From contig NC_064617.1 in assembly GCF_023898315.1 (NCBI RefSeq), positions 719,155,202 to 719,219,201 of the forward strand: DNA of 64,000 nucleotides, written 5' to 3'. Below, piece after piece: positions 1 to 10,720 of the stretch. How positions within the stretch are numbered: position 1 is the first letter of the stretch; every line of letters starts with the position of its first letter. The notes under the pieces were generated by a model. It was not told where the DNA came from. It made no database searches and worked only from the letters and a program-made list of their open reading frames with translations. The translations under genes and the position numbers were made by a program. Source of the stretch: Schistocerca nitens (lineage: Eukaryota > Arthropoda > Insecta > Orthoptera > Acrididae).

Positions 1-1139
1 CTGCAACAAATAAATAACTACATAGCATGAATACATAACTTCCACATTATCCTCATCTGTAAAGAAAAACTCCATTATCCATCACTTCATTATCTATATT
101 ATCATAACTCCATTATTATCATCACCTGTAAAGAAAAACTTCATTATCCATAGTAGCATATTCTTCATCATTATTCATCAGCATTCATTATCATCTGCAA
201 AAAAATCACTTCATTACTCATTAAATAACTATTCCTTATCTCTAGCATATTCCATCACTAAAACTAAGATGTGTAGTTCTGTCTCACAGCCTGCATCAAT
301 CGCCTCGTATTCTGAAAGAAAAAATTAGTTGAGACTGCTATTCTACGATGTGTATAGTATATTCTTGTTAATGCTTGTTAATCCTGATCCATTTGCTCTT
401 CCTCACGAGGTTTGCATCTTCTTTCGATCATTCCGAAGGTGAAATTCCCATTTCTGTTTAATTTATTTCTTTCACGCATCATTTCTTTCTGAAATTGATG
501 AACAGAGATTAATGTCTTGCATTTAAATCATATACTCATTAAATAATGACTGGTTTATGGTAACATAATTAAGCATACAGCATAACATGACAGAAAACTT
601 AATATGTTAAAAACTTATATAGTGTTCAGAGGCAAAAATGTACTCAGTGTATCACAATGTAACAGTAAAGTAGTCACGATGTTGAGATATCATAAGGCAA
701 AATGTCAAAGTCAACTGGTGTTTGCTATATCTTAACTATTTCATAGTGCATACAAACAAAACATGAAACAATCGGATATACCTAAGAAAGACAAAAAATG
801 TGACGTTCGTTGTGTTCAGCTTGTATGTTGTGTAGTCAATAGAGGCGAGAATTAAAGACTTTAATGGAGAGAAAATTTAATAAAATTAATATGTCACTAG
901 ATAACATTGCATAATTATTCATAAGATACGTAAGTTTATCTGGAAAAAATGTGCACAGTCTGATATGTAACGACAAGAAGAGCGACCTGCTAACCTTACC
1001 TTGCCGGGCACTTGCCAAGAAAAAATACGATAATCATCAATAAGTAGTCATGTGAATATAATTGCATAAGTGATCATAAAAGTAGCAAAATGGCATTATA
1101 GCATGTTAAATCATAAAGTGTCTTCATTCAATAAAAGGT
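1..1139. other. AT-rich non-coding left edge
   Basis: This stretch is AT-rich with short near-repeats of a 'cttcattatc' type in the first 250 bases. I see no convincing coding region. It lies beyond the integrase end of the minus-strand Gypsy-type element, so it may be that element's 3' untranslated part. The matching 3' LTR, which would carry the TGTAACCTCC terminus seen at 5392, is not present and may lie left of the window. Confidence 0.4.
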
Positions 1140-2919
1140 TTGATGTTTGACCAATGGTGGTTGCCTTTGGATTTTCTGGTTCTCAAAGTTTCGACGTGTA
1201 CAACATTGGGGTGAGGAATGCTGCGAATCCGATATGGACCTGCGTATAGAAGTTCAAATTTACTGAACCTACCTTTTCCTTTGTTGGATAAATAGTGTGT
1301 ACGTACTAATATTTTCTATCCAATGTGAAAGTCACGGCGTGTACAAACCTGTTTTTGCTGTCATCTCCGGCGCTCTGCGGCACGTTTGATGTTGTTCAGC
1401 GCAATGTCAATTATTTCATGGTGTCGTAGTCGACGAGATGTAGGAAAGTTTACTAATTCTTTAATTTTGTTAGGTGGTTCAGCATTTTTCAGTATAACAA
1501 ACGGAGATAGCATAGTAGATTCATTTGGTATGGAATTAATTACATCCTGGAATGAGTGTATGTGTGTGTCCCAATCAATATGTCTTTTGTGGCAGTATAT
1601 TCTACACAGTTTACCAATTTCTTTCATTAATCGTTGACAAGGGTTCGAAGAAGCATGGTACTTGGATATATAGATCGGAGAAATGTTTCTAGCTCGTAAC
1701 ATACGTGTCCATATAGCAGATCGAAACTGTGATCAACTGTCGGAAATTACTTTCAACACATGCCCTACATGAAATAGAAAATGCTTTACAAATGCTTTCG
1801 AAACGGTTTTAGCAGTAGCTTTGCGTAACGGAGTGAAAGTAACAAATTTTGAAGTGAGTTCAACAGCGACAAAGATGTAGCAGAAACCTCTATTAGTTCT
1901 CGGAATTGGACCAAAAATGTCTACAGCGGCCATATGTCTTAATTTAACAGGTACAATGGGATATAATGGGGGGAATATGTGAAGTTGTGTCTGACTTAGC
2001 TTTCTGGCAGATTTTACATGACGCTAAAACTCGTCGTATACGTTTCTCCATGTTGCCAAAGTAACAGTTCTGTCTCAGTATAAGAAAACATTTTCTGGCT
2101 CCGTAATGTGCGTATCTTAAATGAGTATACCATATTAGTTTGTTAACTAGTTCGTCAGGAATGCATAATAACCAATTGTTGCTGTCAGGATGAGAGCGGC
2201 GAAACAGAATGTCATTGCGTACAGTGTAATGGTTTCTAATCTTAACATTATTCCTATCTTGCCAAAGGTGATTAATTTCTTTCCACACGTTGTCTTTACT
2301 TTGCTCTTTTGCTATGTCCTGTAATGACGACGAAATAAAATTTTCAAATGCAACTTGCTGAATGGACATGACGCTGAAATTTGCGTTGCAGAAGTTGGTT
2401 GCGATGTCTTGCTGATTGTTGCTGAGAGAACGAGATAGTGCGTCTGCTACAATATTTTGTGTGCCGGGAATGTGAACAATTGTGAAATTAAATTCCTGTA
2501 AATAAAGCTTCCATCTGCTTAATCTGTCTTGAGTAAATTTAGCTGAAAGTAAAAATTGTATAGCTCTATGGTCTGTGTAAATGGTGGTATGTCTGCCATA
2601 AAGAAAGTGCCGAAGTCTCCTAAAACCCCAAACAACACATAACGTTTCCAGTTCTGTAACAGAATAATTTCGTTCAGCAGGTGACAGAATGTGACTTGAA
2701 AATGCGATGTTTTTAATTACTGTTGAGCCATTTTCTTCAATTTCCTGAAAAATATGTACGCCTAAAGCGGTGTTGGAATTGTCGGTGGCAATGGAAAAAT
2801 TTCTGGTAAGATCTGGGTGCGATAAAAGTGGTGCATTCAACAAAGCATGCTTCAAATAACATTCTCGTGAACAAGACTCTGCGTGTCAAAAGTATTGCTT
2901 GCGTTACTGGAATATACAA
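1140..2919 (-). pseudogene. Gypsy-type pol remnant: RNase H plus integrase
   Basis: RNase H lies at about 2350-2855, with the acidic motifs IATDNSNTALG, ELETLCVVW, YTDHRAI and ADALSRS in order. The integrase HHCC zinc finger follows (HLRYAHYGARKC then CKICQKAK, near 1990-2140). The integrase core start is at 1733-1933 (VDIFGPIPRTNRG). The C-terminal part continues through 1361-1702 to about 1140, with a GPYRIRSIPHP segment typical of the chromo-like or GPY/F module. The reading frame is broken between zinc finger and core, between core and C-terminus, and near 1360. The reverse transcriptase that should precede RNase H is absent. In an intact element these domains would degrade the RNA template and integrate the cDNA. 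Confidence 0.85.
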
Positions 2920-3148
2920 CCTGTACTGTATTTAATCAAATTCTATCTGGAGTGTTATTATTTTCAGGAGGATGCTGTGGCATTTCAACTATTTGTACTG
3001 TTCTATTATTTCTTCCTGACGTATTACGCTATGGATGACACCTATTGTCTGGTTCATTCATGATAATATGTTGTTGCTGATGTTCTTGCTGCTGAAAAGA
3101 TCGACTGTTATTAAATATACGCTGAAAATTGTGCTCATTAATTTTACG

Positions 3149-5162
3149 TCAATCGTGATACTCATTTCTATACGGTGCATTGCGATAGGAATTAAAATAA
3201 TGTGTTTTCTGTACGTAGTTACTTCCTTGCTGCCGTGCGTTACTATTAGTTGTACCTGGGACTATACGTGCACGCGGCGAAACATTAAAGTTTGGTTGAC
3301 ATTTTAGACTGCATTGTTGGTTGGGTATGCTAACCGGCTGACTTTCATGCTGTTGCGGAGAAAAAAAAAACATCTATTGTTACCAAAATGTGGTTGCGAC
3401 TGCTGAAAATTATACACATACTGATGATTAAAATTTTCTCTGACATTAAAGTTCTCGTAGTTGTCATTTCTGGAGCGTCTAATGAAAAATTGTCACTTTC
3501 GGTAAAAACTTGTCATATCAGGTTTTCTTTACTCGTTTCTTAATACTAGGTAGAGCAATAGTTGAAGAGCCGTTTTCATAGATATAAAGGATAGTAGAAG
3601 AGAAGGCAGCAGTGCAGAAAACTAAAGATGAAACAGCACTACTACAGCTCGGGGCCCTATGCACGCTACGGCACATATTCATTAAAGCGTAATGAATCCC
3701 CTGAGGTTAATTACGCGCTGCAAATACATTTCAGCTTTTGCGTTACAGGCAATGGCGGTAAAAATTCAGAAATAAATTGCTGTATCCATGCTAATTGTAG
3801 TTTCTTCATTACAGGCAATGCTATTGAAAGTACAAAAATAAATTGTCGTATACAGTTCAAATCGTGTATCTGTGCTCTGTCATTATTAAATTCCTTAGAC
3901 TTTCTTACGGACAAAAATGGCTCGTAATCTACGTTCTCGTCTCTGAAATTGAGAACACGTTCAGGTTTGTGTGATAATCCGTTTGTCTGTGTCATTTCGG
4001 ATTTTAAGTCCCGTAGTCTTTCAGATTTTAAGTCGCGTAGCTTTTCGGATTTTAAGTCGCGTAGTCTCTGTAAATTGTTTAAGTTACACTGGCTGTACGA
4101 GTGTGAGAAATGTTCGGAATGGCGCGTATTCTGTGACGTGTTATTAACTGAAATAATTTTCATTTCTGCTACTTTAATACTTTCGTCAATTTGGCTGATC
4201 TGTTGTGCAAATTTCTTATCGTTTTCCGTATCCAGCGTGTGTGACAGTTCTGGTGATTTTAGATTAAACTCGCCGCGTATCTGTCTTGCGTGTTTAGGAC
4301 ATTGTTCAGTGACTGCATTAATTTCGTCTCTATGTGATTCTGTTGTGCCTACATGTGTACTACTTAATTCTTGTGCAACAGTTCCAACTTCTTCATTACT
4401 GTTATTAGCACAAGCCTTAGTTTCGTCACGTAATTGTTCCTTAGTATCATGACATCGTGCGGCAACGGCTTTAATCTGTTCACTAAGCTGCCTGGAATTG
4501 TTGTCTAATTTTTCACTAAGTTTGTCTTGTTTTTCATTCTGTTATCTGACCTGTTCATTAAGTTGTTTGAAATTTTCATTATTGTTGTCTAGTTTTTCAT
4601 TCTGTTGTTTGAAATTTTCCTTAAATTGTTTGTTATTTTCAATAATTTGTAGCAATAATGCTATAATTTGATCCTCAGTAACATTACCTATTCTATTCTC
4701 TGTGCTGTGTGTTGGTGTGCCTGCAAGTATCACGTTTTGTGTATCCATTTGGACATTCTGTGATTCTTGAAGATGTTTGCTAATCGGATGTACACTGTTA
4801 GTCACTATATCGGAATTAAATAAATCTGTCGTACTCTGATTACTCTGTTCATTTTCAATAGAAAAATTTGTCTGTTCGTCACGTGAATTTTTCAAACCGG
4901 TTGTGTTGAGCTGGGCAGCGCTCATTGCAACAGAACGCCCCGCGTCATCAATTGTCGTTAAATTAACAGACAACGCAATTGAATTCGTCTGTTTATCACT
5001 AAGATCAAAATCATTATTAGTGGTAGGTACGTACTGATTGTCACTAAATGGAGGATTGTCATCATTACATTGCGTGTCACAATTACTATCGGTCAAGTTG
5101 TTTAATTCGGTTATTTCACTCATTATACTTCGCGATGCACTATTCACAGTCTTTCGCGGCAT
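3149..5162 (-). pseudogene. Gag-like polyprotein remnant
   Basis: The likely start is the ATG at 5160-5162 (MPRKTVNSASRS), chosen because the second copy begins with the same residues at 52592. The protein is rich in Asn, Gln, Ser and Thr and has no zinc knuckle that I can see. The 4542-5177 part ends in a run of repeated NEKLDNNNENFKQ-like segments, suggesting a coiled coil. The frame is interrupted near 4540. A tandem short repeat (RDLKSEKLRDLKSERL) occurs at about 3990-4070, and a Gln/Asn-rich tail continues to 3149. Assignment to gag rests on position between LTR and pol and on duplication with the second copy, not on a recognised domain. Confidence 0.6.
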
Positions 5163-5362
5163 TTTTACAATAGTCACAATTATTCACAAATGAAATAAGC
5201 ACAATGGAAAAAGCAACAAACAAAAATACAGCAGAGAGCAACGAATTGCCGATGACCTGTGGAAGAAAGTCACAAAATTAGTAAAAGCGTTGCGCCAAAT
5301 GCTAATTATATTTTAGTAAATAAGAGCAGATATTTGACTACTTCTCAAAAGATTCTCAAAGA

Positions 5363-5391
5363 AATGCGATCCTGGTTCGGATGTCGCCAAG
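5363..5391 (-). other. Candidate primer-binding site
   Basis: Directly inside the LTR, read on the minus strand, is CTTGGCGACATCCGAACC. Retroelement primer-binding sites usually begin with TGG, and this one does two bases in. The second copy has a similar but changed sequence (CTTGCCGACATCC). I cannot assign the primer tRNA. Confidence 0.4.
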
Positions 5392-6125
5392 TGTAACCTC
5401 CCCGCAAAATAAAAGAAATGTCTATGATAATGAAAACGTGCCAAAAGTTAGTTCCCCACAAGATTACTGAATAATAAAGACCCAAATGTTGTTGAGCTCC
5501 CGCAAAACATCGTTAAATTGAAATAAAAGCGACTGTACCTTCGCTACAAAAATATTGAAAAATAATGGCCCAATGTAAACTCGCCACAAAAATTACAGAA
5601 TAATAATGACCCAATGTAAACTCAACACAAAAATTGAGAAATGAACATTAATCATTAAACCCACAATAATAGGGCAGCATCGATGACCTTAGGCCCTGTG
5701 CAATAATTAATCTGATAAATGATTCAGGGAGGAAAAGCATAGGAAATATTGTTTCAATTGGAATGATTCTTTTTTTTAAAAAAAACGATTGCTTTGAAAA
5801 CAGAATTATTATTGGGGCATTTCTTGAACAAATTAATTACAATTAACACACATTACATTATCAGATGTGCGTAATGCTGCTTCATTACCTTATTTAACAA
5901 TATACCTCGTCCCGAACCTTGACCAGAGACCCACGTCGACGCCCGCCGACTCCTCACACACTACTCCGACTGAGTCCAACTCGCAACTGAATTGTTCCTG
6001 CCGACTCGCTACATGCAACTCCTACTCGCAACTGAACTCTCGCGCAGTCAAGCGCATACTAGCCACGATAAACAACTCTCTGGTCAGAGATTCTGTCATG
6101 CCTCGCCATCGCTGTACTGAATACA
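5392..6125 (-). repeat. LTR of the Gypsy-type element (5' LTR on minus strand)
   Basis: The boundary next to gag is TGTAACCTCCCC at 5392, also found at the second copy (52821). The outer boundary is less certain. I place it after the ATTCAGTAC/AATACA area near 6125, because from 6134 the sequence matches an unrelated dispersed repeat (35029-35300). The segment 'ctctggtcagagattctgtcatg' near 6076 recurs at 54250 in the second LTR, so the two are homologous. Confidence 0.65.
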
Positions 6126-6470
6126 CTGAAACTACCCACATTCAGTCACCTGGATGAAAATTACTAAGTGAAGAGTGGACATGGAAAACGTTCAAAGCGC
6201 CATTTTTTTCCAGAAACTGCATTTTCAGAGCTAGTGTATTCTCGGTACTCCGTTGCATGTCCCTAGATTTGTTCCATGTGTTAAACCAAGGAAAAACTTT
6301 TTCAGACATTCATTACTATATGGCGCATGCTCTGTGCCAATCAGTGCTCCCAAACTGAGTTCCAAATGTCATGCATCACAGGTCCCTCCATTTAGCCAGG
6401 AATGGTTTGAAGAGACAACACTTAGTGGAAGAGCGCTGTACGGAACATCAGTGTTGCATTCGCCTACTGC
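6126..6470 (+). repeat. Dispersed repeat, inverted partner at 35029-35300
   Basis: Strings such as CCCTAGATTTGTT, CATTCATTAC, GTTCCAAATG and CCTCCATTTAGCCA occur here on the plus strand and on the minus strand of 35029-35300. Divergence is moderate. The short open frames through it (6253-6480 here, 35029-35322 in the partner) give similar peptides, but this follows from DNA similarity. I see no coding family. Confidence 0.6.
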
Positions 6471-7030
6471 AACCCAGTAAGTCTGCAGTTGCGGAACATT
6501 TTATTTCCAACGGACATTCACTGGAGTATGACAGAACTTAGATTTTGGCCACAGTTACAATTTTTTGGGACTCCATTATCAAAGAATCCGTTGAAACACG
6601 CATCGCGGGAAATCTAATGAACCGTGACAATGGTCACCAACTGAATAACGCGTGGAATCCTGTCATCTCCGAAATTTGCTCGAGACGAAGACGCCAGAAG
6701 ACTTCGATAGCTGCGGCCAGCTACAGTACCGACGGCAGCTGATTCTTTAAGTTCCACCAGCGAGGGCGCTGTCGCTGGACGGTGTGGTCCTTCTGTCTCC
6801 GATTTCAACGAATGCGCGGCAGTACCAACAGCGCACTAGACAAGACGGAGCGGAGAACGTCTTCGTCAGTTCTCGTTCTCGTTCGGCTCACCTGAAGATG
6901 GCTGGCAGTTGTCCAGCCGAAATATCATGCACTGGAGTTTACGACGACCGGCTGCAAGCCCGAAATCTCTTTGAATACTTGTTACTTTATGTTACTCATC
7001 AATATCACCATATTCAACTACGCTAAAACA
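6471..7030 (+). other. Unassigned, with a strong stem-loop at 6894-6930
   Basis: No gene is recognised. The GC-richer part (6700-6970) contains CTGAAGA, a 6-bp GGCTGG/CCAGCC stem and GAAATATC, an arrangement resembling part of a hammerhead core. This may be part of a Penelope-like terminal repeat, but no coding sequence supports that. Confidence 0.3.
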
Positions 7031-9790
7031 AGGTAACTTGCAAAATGAAGTTCCTTCTAAATGGACATCAGAGTAACAGGTTGCTTATATGACTCCCTTA
7101 AGCTGCAAACTATGTTCTGCAGCTATATAAGTCCGTCCATTCTGCGATATCCCATATCTACTAACGCTCAGGGAGGTGTCAGTACGTTATGCGGTACTTA
7201 CTCCTGTATCAATCCTAGTAGAGATATTTTTTCAGCACTGACTACAGCAGCGTTCATTTTCGATAGTCTGCTGTAAACGCCGACAACGTTATCACATTAA
7301 AGATGAAACACTTCTTTTTTAACTCCAAGTGGCTATGGTAGTATATAAGTATCAATAATGGGGTGTGCAAAGAGCTTCATGTGAAGATTTGAAATTTCTC
7401 TCTTTTGACTAACCAATTGGACCCGTATCAAAAACTGCGTCTGATAAGGTAATGTACATTGTTTCTTCAGAAGCGCATATAAATAAGAAGCAAATATCTA
7501 AAGGCTAAAAAACAAATATTCATCTCCTCGCTTAGTAAACGTGTCTCTGTGGACCTTTCATTGCCGGGGACGACATGGTTGTGCAAACAGCATGCCTGAC
7601 GATAAACTCATAAATAAAGACAGAAGTTTCTAATTGTTGTGTACATTTGTCTATATACTTTCACATTTTAAACATGTAGATACGATACTAACACTCAACC
7701 AATACTACCGTATTTCCCTATGGTAGTACAGGAGTCCTTACCTTCAGCAGGCGTTTGCTCTCCTTAACGATGTGCAGTCCTGTGACCTACACCAAATTTA
7801 GCTGCTATGGTTGTGGATAATCGATGCTGAAGTAATTGGCAGCTGTTATTAAACTGACATGGTTTATCATGTCTTCTAGTTCAGGGACGCCACTACCGCA
7901 GTTCGTCTGTATCATACAGCTGTGAGCAGGCAGTAGTTAGTCGTGTAAGTGGCTCAACAGCTTCAGGGCTTCGTAAGTGTTGTGCATCCTGTCCCTGACG
8001 CCGATGCGACACGAGTGAGAAAACTGGACGGCAGGTCGCGTTCCAGGTTCGTGGATTAAACCTGAAGTAGGACGAGAAGAAAAACGTCTTGAGGATGTGA
8101 AGTCTTATTCTCCTTCCGATCTGAAAATCGGAGAGATCCAGATGAAACACTTCATTTATATGTTGTATTATTTAAAACCGTAAATATGGCTACAAAACAC
8201 ACCAGAAAATACATTAACGGAGTGGAAATGAAAGAGTCTATAAGTGCCAAATCTCACATTAGTCAGGGGAATCAAAAGCAATGTATCTTTTTGTACATAA
8301 CTTATTTGTATCCATAAACTGAGAAGGTATTCTGCTACCAGAGAATTAGTTGCCCAACTCATCACTGCAAAAAATAACGGATCTAGACTAATGAGAAACT
8401 ATGTAATTAATGACGAACGTTCTAAGTGCCATACCAGGAAACTAACTGATTCTAAGTGCAAGTACAGAAGTTTTTCGAGTGCCGTTAATACACAGGCACT
8501 ACGTTTTATTTGTGATAACTGAAGTGCAGTTATACAGCAGTAATATCTTAACTAGTAGGGCTGTAACCAACAAAAACCATTTCACATTTCTTTTAAGTTC
8601 GTTACAAGAGAAAAAAAAATATTCTCTCAGTATTGACTTGTTTCGTACGTAGCTCAATTCTTGGGATCACATGTAACAAAATTTTGCTGTAAAACTTCCA
8701 GCTTTGTTAAAGAAGAAATCGCAACAGGTTTTCTGTTTTGCAACTGATAATCATGCCTGGTCTTTCAGATGGAGTACAGCATGGCATACGTCTGCTTTAG
8801 TCTTTCCTCTTCTGAATACATTTTCTTTTTCCGATATTCTTTCACAGTAAAAATATTTATTTGGTTATTTAATATGGGTGAGTATGACGCTTAGATAATA
8901 CTGAATTTGGAGATCTTACACGTTAACAACAGTACCCTGACAATATTTCGGTGACATCTTTGTAATCTGTGAAGTCGATTGCATGCATTGAAATTACGTG
9001 GAATGGGCTCTCAGCCCGAGATGTCAACAATCACGTGTAAATCATGCGGAACACTTGCCTTTATTACTTTCATAGGTTCTCTGTAATTGCAGAACCACTG
9101 TCACAGCTGAATGAGCTGTGCCAACTCAGCAGACTTGCAGAGGATCGATGACTGCTATGGACCCGGGCGGCCGAGCCTGAATGTAAAAACAAGAACTTAT
9201 AACTTCTTGTACGTAAATTGGCGAAGAAACCCATTACTGTTCGATTACACTTCTGGTGAAAAGGAATTCGAGGGATGTAAAATATACAGGAGGAACCTTC
9301 AGGGGTGTTCTAACGAGAATGACCACATGAAACTAACTGAAAGGGAAATTTCAGCAAGAGGTAAACCGTAAAAAACTGAAGGATGTGACATCTACTAAAG
9401 AACTGGCTCACAAAACACTTGGGCCAATCATTTTTGGATGATAGTCATTACTTTGGTCTTACTACCAGGTTGAATGAACAGATAAGATAGAGAACGTCCT
9501 ATGAAGAGCACTGTGTGTCGTCACAGGTTCATTTAATAAATGCTTCAACGTTAGAGAGATACTTAAACTCCAGTGGCAGGCGCTACACAAGATATGGTGT
9601 GCATCATGGTGAGGTTTACTCTGAAAGTGTTGAATCAGACATTACTTCCTCCAATATACATCTAGCGAAACGACTCAAATTATAGAAATTAGAAGCCTAG
9701 GAGGTGGTCTCATAATGCTAGTCATTCTTCTCTTACACCATAAGGGAATAGAGTAGTAAACAAGGGAAATGATGTTCAGGTACTGTAACA
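7031..9790 (+). repeat. Duplicated segment, copy A (direct partner 31630-36310)
   Basis: The two copies align in the same order and orientation from 'aagttccttc' (7046; 31640) to the end. Shared landmarks include 'catgcctggtctttcaga' (8753; 34788), 'cattactgttcgatta' (9231; 35707), 'cagtggcaggcgctacac' (9571; 36060) and 'catcatggtgaggttta' (9604; 36090). No open frame is conserved between the copies, so this is not an obvious gene. Copy A lacks the two insertions found in copy B. Confidence 0.75.
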
Positions 9791-10716
9791 TTTATTTAAG
9801 TATTGTAATATATTAGTTTAGTCTGAGAAAAGGTCAAGTTGTATCAGATCCTGTCTATAGAGCTTAAACACGATCTCTTTTTCGTGGGGACAGCCTTCAG
9901 CCAATGGAAAAGCAGGCAGCAGCGGAACAGTACAAGAATCGAGTGGAGACGGGGGCTCTTCGAATAAAGAGCTGGGCAGTTTACGTCAGTGCTTGATGAA
10001 GGCAGACGTGCCTGTGATATTTTCAATGTCAATAAACTTCACTAACAGCGGTATACTTTAAGATATTTCATTTTGACATCTTCAGGCCCCTGCACAATAA
10101 AAGAGTATACATGTAGTATGTAAGGGTGTACAAAGCAAGCTTACAGAAAGTGACGGGTAATCATAACACCGCTTGAGTTTAAAAATTAAAGTAGTGGCAT
10201 TAAAATCTTTCTGTACATCCAACACAGTACACTAAAACATATGTACATATTTGTTAGTCATAAAACTATTTAACACCACAGATTTATAAGAGAACATGTA
10301 ACCACATTAAAGAGATGAGCACTAGACAGTATACAATCAAGAGCTCCATCTTTTTTAATATATATGATCCTATATAATTCTTATAGTGATGAAGCGCCTA
10401 ATATATATGAGGACCAACCTTCATTTAAAGTAAAATGTCACATGGTTAGCTGTGAAGTACAATAGTATCCATATTTACAACCTAGGCAACATCACAGAGG
10501 GTAATACAATTAGTTGTCACAGCACCAAAAATAACTTCACGCAAAACCAAACGGTAGTCGACATATTAAGAGAAAACGCTAAAAATATTCACAATTACCT
10601 TGTGGCCTAGGTTATACGGCAAATCAGAATAAAATGATATGATTTGTTTCCTTTGTATCACTTAACAAGTCGGCATTACCACAGTGAAACGAACCAACAA
10701 GAATGTCAAATCCTAC
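9791..10716. other. No recognisable feature
   Basis: This is AT-rich sequence between the duplicated segment and the Kolobok-like element. I see no long frame, RNA gene or terminal repeat in it. Confidence 0.4.
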
Positions 10717-10720
10717 TTAA

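Larger units (their letters stand above)
1140..6125 (-). mobile_element. Ty3/Gypsy-type LTR retrotransposon, internally deleted
   Basis: On the minus strand the order from right to left is LTR (5392-6125), candidate primer-binding site, gag-like frame (from 5162), RNase H (to about 2350), integrase zinc finger, integrase core and integrase C-terminal domain (to about 1140). RNase H before integrase is the Ty3/Gypsy order. Protease and reverse transcriptase are missing: gag-like coding stops near 2930-3150 and RNase H begins by 2855. Stops and frameshifts break every reading frame, so this is a dead deletion derivative. A second copy of its gag start and LTR lies at 52029-54306. Only one LTR is visible, so no target duplication can be tested. 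Confidence 0.85.
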
